A stretch of DNA of 6,097 nt, from positions 1 through 6,097 of the forward strand of contig JAOUGF010000147.1 in assembly GCA_029857925.1 (NCBI GenBank). Direction: 5' to 3'. Shown piece after piece: positions 1 through 4,777 of the stretch. Numbering within the stretch: position 1 is the first letter of the stretch; every line of letters starts with the position of its first letter. Source of the stretch: Gammaproteobacteria bacterium (lineage in GTDB: Bacteria > Pseudomonadota > Gammaproteobacteria > S012-40). The notes beneath the pieces are model-generated. The model was not told where the DNA came from and searched no databases. It worked only from the letters and a program-made list of their open reading frames with translations. The position numbers and the translations under genes are program-made.

Positions 1-833
1 TGGTGCCTGCGGAAGACTTGCCCGCCGATGCCGATTGGGAGGGCGCATTGGACGCGCTGGCGGCGGATTACACCGGTCATGTGCTGCAATTGCAGAAGGT
101 TAGTTCGGGCTATCGGTTCCAGGTGCGTGCGTCGATGGCGCCATGGGTCGCCAAATTGTGGGAAGAGCGCCCCGCGCGCTACACCCGTGCCTTGCTCGAA
201 ACCTTGGCCCTGGTCGCCTATCGCCAGCCGATTACGCGCGGTGAAATAGAAGACATACGTGGCGTGTCGGTGAGTACGCAAATCTTAAAAACCCTGCAAG
301 ATCGCGAATGGGTGCGTGTCGTCGGGCACCGCGATGTGCCGGGACGGCCTGCATTGTATGCGACGACCAAACAGTTTTTGGACTATTTTAATCTACAATC
401 TTTGGAAGATTTGCCGCCATTATCGGCGTTGCGAGATCTGGATCAAGCGGCGGAAGACTTGAATTTCGATGCGATCGCCGACGCGGTGCGCGAAGAAATG
501 CACAGCGGTGTCGGACAAGGCGCGTCTCCGCATTTAGCGGCAATCGAAACTTCTACCGTAGCAGATGCCATGGAAAGCGAGTCCGCAGTGCAACCTGCTG
601 CGAACGATGAATTGTTAGACCTCCCGTCGGAAGGCGATGCCGTGGCGTCCTACCTTGCGAGTCTGGTAGAAGACCCCGATCACGAAGGTGCAACACCAAT
701 TTCTCACTTATCCACGCAAACAGCGTCGTCCGCTCCGCTCGCTGAGTTGACGGACACTGCTACTCAATCCATGGCCGTGGAACGCGAAACCGACGCCTTG
801 CCTACGCCTACAGAAACTGCTTCAGAGGTCTAA
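1..833 (+). CDS. scpB: Segregation and condensation protein B, 5'-truncated by the window edge
   Basis: ScpB is the kleisin-associated winged-helix subunit of the SMC-ScpA-ScpB complex, which condenses and segregates the chromosome in the cytoplasm. The frame is open from the first base. A GTG at position 3 could be read as a start, but the protein would then lack the usual opening of the first winged helix, so the true start lies upstream. Counting from that GTG, residues 1-45 are the end of winged helix 1 (SSGYRFQVR at 34-42). Residues 58-145 form winged helix 2 with the family signatures AYRQPITRGEIEDIRGVS (72-89), REWVRVVGHRDVPGRP (101-116) and FLDYFNL (125-131). The tail, 146-276, is acidic, low in complexity and probably disordered; such tails vary between species. 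The gene ends 4 bases before rluB and carries the rluB ribosome binding site in its last codons. ScpA would be expected just upstream, outside the window. Confidence 0.95.
   Translation, partial: VPAEDLPADADWEGALDALAADYTGHVLQLQKVSSGYRFQVRASMAPWVAKLWEERPARYTRALLETLALVAYRQPITRGEIEDIRGVSVSTQILKTLQDREWVRVVGHRDVPGRPALYATTKQFLDYFNLQSLEDLPPLSALRDLDQAAEDLNFDAIADAVREEMHSGVGQGASPHLAAIETSTVADAMESESAVQPAANDELLDLPSEGDAVASYLASLVEDPDHEGATPISHLSTQTASSAPLAELTDTATQSMAVERETDALPTPTETASEV
824..828 (+). promoter_or_regulatory. Ribosome binding site of rluB
   Basis: AGAGG lies 9 bases before the ATG at 838, inside the last codons of scpB. It supports the ATG as the rluB start and suggests translation coupled to scpB. 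Confidence 0.6.
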
Positions 834-837
834 AGTT

Positions 838-1743
838 ATGCCACGTCAGACACCCAAGGCGGGCCCGCGCACGCGTCGTACGGACGCGTCCAAACCTGCG
901 ACACGCCGCGCGCGACCGGAGGTACGCAAGGTGCGTGGCGCGGCGCAACGCCATAAACCGAAAACCACCGACGTAAAAACTCCGGTAACGCCGCCTGAAC
1001 GTGTGCAAAAGGTGTTGGCGCAGGCCGGCTTTGGTTCGCGGCGCGAAATCGAAGATTGGATACGCGACGGCAAGATCGAGATCAACGGGGTGATTGCCAA
1101 ATTGGGTGATCACGTCAAATCCAGCGACCAAGTGCGCATCGCGGGAAAATTGATTCCGCTTAGTAAATTGACAGAACACATGGTGGCACGTGTATTGGTG
1201 TACCACAAGCCGGAAGGCGAGATCTGTACGCGTGACGACCCCGAAGGGCGGCCCACCGTATTTACGCGCCTGCCGCGTTTGCGCGGCGCGCGTTGGATCG
1301 TGGTCGGTCGCTTGGACATCAACACGTCGGGCCTGTTATTGTTCACCACCGATGGCGAACTCGCGCAAACCTTGATGCACCCAAAACACGAAATCGAGCG
1401 CGAATATGCCGTGCGTGTGTTCGGTGAAATCGATGACGACATGCTGCAACGCTTGCGCGACGGAGTCATGCTGGAGGACGGCCCCGCGAAATTTGTCGAT
1501 ATCGTGGACGCCGGCGGTAGCGGGCGTAATCATTGGTACCACGTCATCCTCAAAGAAGGGCGCAATCGTGAGGTACGGCGCTTGTGGGAATCCCAAGGGG
1601 TCACCGTAAGCCGCTTGATACGCCTACGCTTTGGGCCGATTATCTTGCCAAAAGGCTTGCGCGAAGGGCAGTATCGTGAACTCGAACCTGCCGAGGTGAC
1701 GTTGTTGCAGGGTCTGCAAGGTGGCGTTGACACGGATTTATAA
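838..1743 (+). CDS. rluB: 23S rRNA pseudouridine synthase B (RsuA/RluB family)
   Basis: This cytoplasmic enzyme isomerises one uridine of 23S rRNA (U2605 in E. coli numbering) to pseudouridine. The 301-residue product has a very basic, Arg/Lys/Pro-rich leader (1-52) and an S4 RNA-binding domain from about 53, with ERVQKVLAQAGFGSRREIE at 54-72. The catalytic domain carries the RsuA-family motif GRLDINTSGLLLFTTDGELA (157-176), in which D160 is the expected catalytic Asp. Y190 in EREYAV and the EGRNREVRRLW block (240-250) are also family hallmarks. RluB is preferred over RluE, RluF or RsuA because of the S4 opening and the scpB neighbourhood. The basic extension is N-terminal here, whereas E. 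coli RluB begins almost at the S4 domain. The ATG at 838 has a good ribosome binding site, so the leader is probably real. The 3' end overlaps the next gene by 23 bases. Confidence 0.93.
   Translation: MPRQTPKAGPRTRRTDASKPATRRARPEVRKVRGAAQRHKPKTTDVKTPVTPPERVQKVLAQAGFGSRREIEDWIRDGKIEINGVIAKLGDHVKSSDQVRIAGKLIPLSKLTEHMVARVLVYHKPEGEICTRDDPEGRPTVFTRLPRLRGARWIVVGRLDINTSGLLLFTTDGELAQTLMHPKHEIEREYAVRVFGEIDDDMLQRLRDGVMLEDGPAKFVDIVDAGGSGRNHWYHVILKEGRNREVRRLWESQGVTVSRLIRLRFGPIILPKGLREGQYRELEPAEVTLLQGLQGGVDTDL
1708..1712 (+). promoter_or_regulatory. Candidate ribosome binding site of the HhH-GPD glycosylase gene
   Basis: CAGGG lies 8 bases before the GTG at 1721, within the rluB coding region. A second purine run, CAAGGTG at 1717-1723, would serve only the alternative TTG at 1727 and is rather close to it. 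This favours GTG but does not settle the start. Confidence 0.4.
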
Positions 1744-2359
1744 CCGTCTATTGGCGGAATACGGGCCGCAACATTGGTGGCCGGGCGATACGCCGTTTGA
1801 GGTGATGGTCGGCGCGGTGCTGACGCAAAATACCGCGTGGACCAATGTCGAACGTGCGATCCACAATCTCAAACAAGCGCAACACCTTGATGCGCGTGCA
1901 ATCCATGAAGCGCCGGTAGATCAATTGGCGGACTGGCTGCGCCCCTCCGGTTATTTCAACATCAAGGCGCGACGCCTGAAAAATTTTTGCGCCTGGTACC
2001 TCGCCAGCGGGGCGCTTCCAACGCTCACCGCCATGGACACCGCCACGTTACGCGGGCAGCTGTTGTCCGTGAATGGCGTAGGCCCGGAAACCGCAGACGA
2101 TATCCTGTTGTATGCGTTTCAACGCCCCGTGTTCGTTGTAGATGCCTACACCAAACGCATTTTTTCGCGTGTCGGTGTGTTGGATGAGGCGCTCGGATAT
2201 GAGCTGGTGCGCGCCTATTTTGAGGCGCAGCTGGCGCAAGATGTTGCGATGTTTAACGAATATCACGCGTTGATCGTGCGCCATGGCAAAGACGTGTGTC
2301 GACCTAAACCGCGTTGTGATAAATGTTGTTTGCGCGCGCTGTGTAAAAATGCTGCGTGA
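1721..2359 (+). CDS. Endonuclease III-like HhH-GPD DNA glycosylase, probably monofunctional (MagIII-like)
   Basis: This is a base-excision-repair glycosylase of the HhH-GPD superfamily, 212 residues, close in length to Nth. The N-terminus has HWWPGDTPFEVMVGAVLTQNTAW (about 18-40), typical of the subfamily annotated as endonuclease III domain protein and related to the 3-methyladenine glycosylase MagIII. The helix-hairpin-helix is at about 114-130 (VNGVGPETADDILL) and the catalytic Asp should be D141 in VVDAYTKR. At the place of the catalytic Lys of Nth (GVGRKTA) this protein has E123, so AP-lyase activity is unlikely. C193, C199, C202 and C208 (C-x5-C-x2-C-x5-C, one residue shorter in the first gap than Nth) should bind a 4Fe-4S cluster; C203 is extra. 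The GTG at 1721 lies inside rluB, with CAGGG at 1708-1712 before it; a TTG at 1727 is an alternative start. The actual damaged-base substrate cannot be read from the sequence. Confidence 0.85.
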   Translation: MALTRIYNRLLAEYGPQHWWPGDTPFEVMVGAVLTQNTAWTNVERAIHNLKQAQHLDARAIHEAPVDQLADWLRPSGYFNIKARRLKNFCAWYLASGALPTLTAMDTATLRGQLLSVNGVGPETADDILLYAFQRPVFVVDAYTKRIFSRVGVLDEALGYELVRAYFEAQLAQDVAMFNEYHALIVRHGKDVCRPKPRCDKCCLRALCKNAA

Positions 2360-2387
2360 CGTGGTGATTGATCGTGCGATTGCGGCA

Positions 2388-2416
2388 GGCAACGCATGTC
2401 TCTGCGTTGTCCTTTT
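2388..2416 (+). terminator. Rho-independent terminator of the scpB-rluB-glycosylase operon
   Basis: The left arm GGCAACGCA (2388-2396) pairs with TGCGTTGTC (2403-2411) over 9 bp with one G-T wobble and a 6-base loop, followed by TTTT at 2413-2416. It begins 28 bases after the glycosylase stop codon. Read on the other strand the hairpin is not followed by a T run, so it acts mainly for the + strand operon. Confidence 0.65.
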
Positions 2417-2429
2417 GAAAAAACTGATT

Positions 2430-3383
2430 TCACGCAGCGGCGGCGGTATCGGCATCGGCCTGCTGAATTTGGTTTCTGCCGTCGGCCTTCGCATGGAGCA
2501 ATGCGGTATCTGCACGTTTAAACAATGACAATTCGCTGTCATCGTCACGCAGCGTGGTCAATCCGATGCTGACGGTGGCTGACAAGGGTACTTGTCCCGC
2601 GTTGAACACCGCCTGTGCGATCGTCGTGCGTATGCGTTCCGCGACATACATCGCGCCGTTACGTTCGGTATTACTTAGGATGACGACGAATTCTTCTCCA
2701 CCCCAGCGATAGAGCATATCGCTGCTGCGCAGGCACTCGCGTATGCAACGGGCGACGGATTTGATCACAAAATCGCCGGCGCTGTGACCGTGCATGTCAT
2801 TGATGCGCTTAAAATAGTCGATATCAATGACCAACAGTGAAAGCGGGTCATTGCGGCGGCGTGCAAGTTCGATTTCACGTCGCAGGTTGTCATCCAGGCA
2901 TGCACGATTGTTGAGTCCGGTCAATGGGTCTTTGCGCGCCGAGTTGAGCGCTTGTTGATAGAGCAGCGCGTTACGCAACGGGAATAATAAACCACACAGG
3001 GCATAATCGATAAAAATGGATTCAGCCCGGCTAAAGGGTGCGGCATTGAATACTCGTAATGTACCCAGCGGGATGTTGTTGACCACAAGTTCATGGCAAA
3101 ATTCGTGTTCAGTATCGGTGTCCCCAATGCGGATATCTAGGTCCAAATCGCTATTACTATACCGTATCCCTACTTGATGGATGGTGGAAAGGATTTGTTG
3201 GCCGAAAATTGCAATGATTTGATTTACATCTAAGGTGGTTTGTAACACACCGGAGATACGCAGTGCCATCACGGATTGGGCCAAGCGTGTGCGCTTTGAG
3301 GTGCTGGTCATAGAGTCAGCCGATCCCGGCTGCAATAATTCCCTCACATCTCTGTCGGACGTAATACGGGAAACGATGGACAT
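2430..3383 (-). CDS. Diguanylate cyclase, GAF-like sensor plus GGDEF
   Basis: The protein should make cyclic di-GMP from two GTP, a second messenger that favours biofilm and surface attachment. With the start at 3383 it has 317 residues and no membrane segment, so it is cytosolic. Residues of about 30-145 form a poorly conserved GAF-like sensor domain with an unknown ligand. A helical linker leads into the GGDEF domain: DPLTGLNNR (152-160), metal-binding DIDYFKRIND (187-196), signature GGEEF (228-232), VSIGLTT (271-277) and AKADGRN (298-304). RSSD (219-222) lies exactly five residues before GGEEF and is an intact RxxD inhibitory site, so product inhibition is expected. The ATG at 3383 is chosen because CGAGGA (3392-3397) lies 8 bases before it. 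The ATG at 3407 would add eight residues but has no visible ribosome binding site. The gene is convergent with the operon on its left and divergent from the thioredoxin-fold gene. Confidence 0.9.
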   Translation of the reverse strand: MSIVSRITSDRDVRELLQPGSADSMTSTSKRTRLAQSVMALRISGVLQTTLDVNQIIAIFGQQILSTIHQVGIRYSNSDLDLDIRIGDTDTEHEFCHELVVNNIPLGTLRVFNAAPFSRAESIFIDYALCGLLFPLRNALLYQQALNSARKDPLTGLNNRACLDDNLRREIELARRRNDPLSLLVIDIDYFKRINDMHGHSAGDFVIKSVARCIRECLRSSDMLYRWGGEEFVVILSNTERNGAMYVAERIRTTIAQAVFNAGQVPLSATVSIGLTTLRDDDSELSLFKRADTALLHAKADGRNQIQQADADTAAAA

Positions 3384-3391
3384 CGGTCTAA

Positions 3392-3397
3392 TCCTCG
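3392..3397 (-). promoter_or_regulatory. Ribosome binding site deciding the diguanylate cyclase start
   Basis: Read on the - strand this is CGAGGA, 8 bases before the ATG at 3383. The upstream in-frame ATG at 3407 is preceded only by an A/T-rich stretch, so this site is the reason for preferring the shorter protein. Confidence 0.55.
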
Positions 3398-3407
3398 GTT
3401 TTATCAT

Positions 3408-3520
3408 ATTTTAAGCAACGAAGGTGCCATTAAGGCGATGATGTGCCAAACTTTTAACATTGTGAATGGTATTACTCTTCGATGAAACGGTGTAAATTGA
3501 GATGGCCAAACGGGGTTAGC
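3408..3520. other. Divergent intergenic region without a clear promoter
   Basis: This short spacer must contain the promoters of both the diguanylate cyclase (-) and the thioredoxin-fold gene (+). A/T-rich -10-like hexamers on the - strand (TATGAT at 3403-3408, TAAAAT at 3408-3413) have no convincing -35 partner. On the + strand TTAACA at 3454-3459 resembles a -35, but no matching -10 stands at 16-18 bases. No operator-like inverted repeat was seen. Confidence 0.4.
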
Positions 3521-3526
3521 GAGGTG
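3521..3526 (+). promoter_or_regulatory. Ribosome binding site of the tandem thioredoxin-fold gene
   Basis: GAGGTG stands just before the ATG at 3529; the core GAGG is 4 bases from the start codon, a rather short spacing. It supports this ATG, which also gives a plausible signal peptide. Confidence 0.5.
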
Positions 3527-3528
3527 TT

Positions 3529-4578
3529 ATGAACGCCATTAAAGTGTGGGTGGTTTCCTGGTTATTGATTACGAGTGGCAATGCAATCAGTGAGGAATTT
3601 GTCAAGCCGGAGGCCAAGCTGGCGCCCGGTATGGCGGTGCCGGGGGCGATTGATCTCCCGCACTGGTTCAAGAATTCGTTTCTCGATGTGCGTGACGATG
3701 TCGTAGAGGCCGAAAAATCTGGTAGACGCCTCATGTTATATTTTTACCAAGATGGTTGCCCCTATTGCAAAAAACTCATCCAAACGAATTTCGCGATTAA
3801 AAATTTGGAAGACAAGACCCGTAGTGTTCTGGACGTGGTGGCGATCAATATGTGGGGCGATCGCGAGGTCGTGGATGTCGATGGTCAACGGCTGACAGAG
3901 AAAGCCTACGCGGCAAAGATGCGCGTGATGTTTACACCCACGCTGCTATTTTTTAACGAAAAAGCGAGTGTGATGCTGCGCATCAACGGCTATTATGAAC
4001 CCAAACGTTTTAACGCCGTGCTCGACTACGTAGGTAAAAAATTGGAACAACGGCAGGAGTTTCGTGAATATCTTGCGCAACAGGTAAAAGAAACGGGCAC
4101 CGCCGGGCTTGCCAAGGAGGCGTATTTTATGAAACCCCCGCTGCAGTTGGCGCAGGCGTTGAAAAACAACAAACCTTTGTTGGTGCTGTTTGAACAAGCG
4201 GATTGTCCCCCCTGCGGGGAACTGCACAGCGATGTGCTAAAACGCGCGGAAACCAAATCACATCTCCAAAAATTCAATGTCGCACAAGTCGATATGTGGG
4301 CGAACTCCGAATTGATCGACCCTCAAGGGAAGAAAGTTACCATGCAAGACTGGGCCAAAGTATTAGATATTAAATATGCGCCTTCGATAGTGATGTTCGA
4401 CCAAAACGGCGTCGAGGTCTTTCGCACAGAGGCCTATTTAAAATCCTTTCACGTGCAATCATCGCTGGACTATGTGGCGAGCGGGGCCTATGTCAAAGAG
4501 CCCAGTTTTCAGCGTTTTATCGAGGCGCGCGCGGACGGCTTGCGCAAGCGCGGCGTGACGGTGGATTTGATGAATTGA
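3529..4578 (+). CDS. Exported protein with two thioredoxin folds (SoxW-like repeats)
   Basis: The 349-residue product starts with a likely Sec signal peptide (hydrophobic 4-16, cleavage plausible after SGNA at 16-19), so it should act in the periplasm as a thiol-disulfide protein. Two thioredoxin folds follow. Domain 1 has LYFYQDGCPYC with C77 and C80 and a cis-Pro context FTPT (135-138). Domain 2 has LFEQADCPPCGELH with C226 and C229 and YAPS (283-286). Each fold also has a strand ending in MW (108-109, 256-257), a D-x-x-G turn and a closing LDYV (165-168, 313-316), at an offset of 148-149 residues, so the gene looks like an internal duplication. MW together with the TP loop recalls SoxW-type thioredoxins, which are usually single-domain; this resemblance is from memory. 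The redox partner and substrate are unknown. No second gene is transcribed with it in the window, and no strong terminator follows it before the convergent gene. Confidence 0.85.
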   Translation: MNAIKVWVVSWLLITSGNAISEEFVKPEAKLAPGMAVPGAIDLPHWFKNSFLDVRDDVVEAEKSGRRLMLYFYQDGCPYCKKLIQTNFAIKNLEDKTRSVLDVVAINMWGDREVVDVDGQRLTEKAYAAKMRVMFTPTLLFFNEKASVMLRINGYYEPKRFNAVLDYVGKKLEQRQEFREYLAQQVKETGTAGLAKEAYFMKPPLQLAQALKNNKPLLVLFEQADCPPCGELHSDVLKRAETKSHLQKFNVAQVDMWANSELIDPQGKKVTMQDWAKVLDIKYAPSIVMFDQNGVEVFRTEAYLKSFHVQSSLDYVASGAYVKEPSFQRFIEARADGLRKRGVTVDLMN

Positions 4579-4724
4579 GCATTAGGCGCCCTAGCGCGAA
4601 TTTCAAAAGATATAGGCATGCGGTGGTTTTCACTCTAGAGAATGATCGTTATACCGCGCAATGCACGTGATGGGCTGGGTTAGTACACGAATCTGCATAG
4701 ATATTTTTCACGTTTCGCTTGACC
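4579..4724. other. Intergenic stretch between convergent genes, no feature seen
   Basis: No plausible coding frame is present. A 4-bp GCGC hairpin with loop CCTA (4586-4597) follows the thioredoxin-fold gene but has no T run, so it is not called a terminator. Confidence 0.5.
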
Positions 4725-4755
4725 AAAAAAAAGGTGGACGCATAACACGTCCACC
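4725..4755 (-). terminator. Rho-independent terminator of the Calx-beta gene
   Basis: A perfect 8-bp stem, GGTGGACG (4733-4740) with CGTCCACC (4748-4755), encloses a 7-base loop. Read on the - strand it is followed by eight T (4732-4725), a textbook terminator 22 bases past the stop codon at 4778. On the + strand it is followed by CGGTTTT, so it may also stop transcription from the thioredoxin-fold gene, less efficiently. Confidence 0.88.
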
Positions 4756-4777
4756 CGGTTTTCTAACGCCGAACCAA

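Noticed and set aside
808..1206. Open frame of 132 codons on the - strand opposite rluB
   Set aside because: It lies wholly opposite the S4 and N-terminal part of rluB and shows no motif; it is a shadow of a GC-rich gene.
2048..2548. Open frame of 166 codons on the - strand across the glycosylase gene and the end of the diguanylate cyclase gene
   Set aside because: It is antisense to a well-supported glycosylase and overlaps the GGDEF gene; its translation has no recognisable domain and a composition typical of a shadow frame.
3454..3498. Sigma70-like promoter (TTAACA and TAAATT) before the thioredoxin-fold gene
   Set aside because: The two hexamers are 33 bases apart, far from the 16-18 base spacing, and neither has a good partner.
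3946..4277. Two - strand open frames opposite the thioredoxin-fold gene
   Set aside because: The + strand frame has clear CxxC domains and a signal peptide; the antisense translations have no motif and no convincing ribosome binding site.
4586..4597. GCGC-CCTA-GCGC hairpin after the thioredoxin-fold gene
   Set aside because: Only 4 bp and not followed by a T tract, so not called a terminator.
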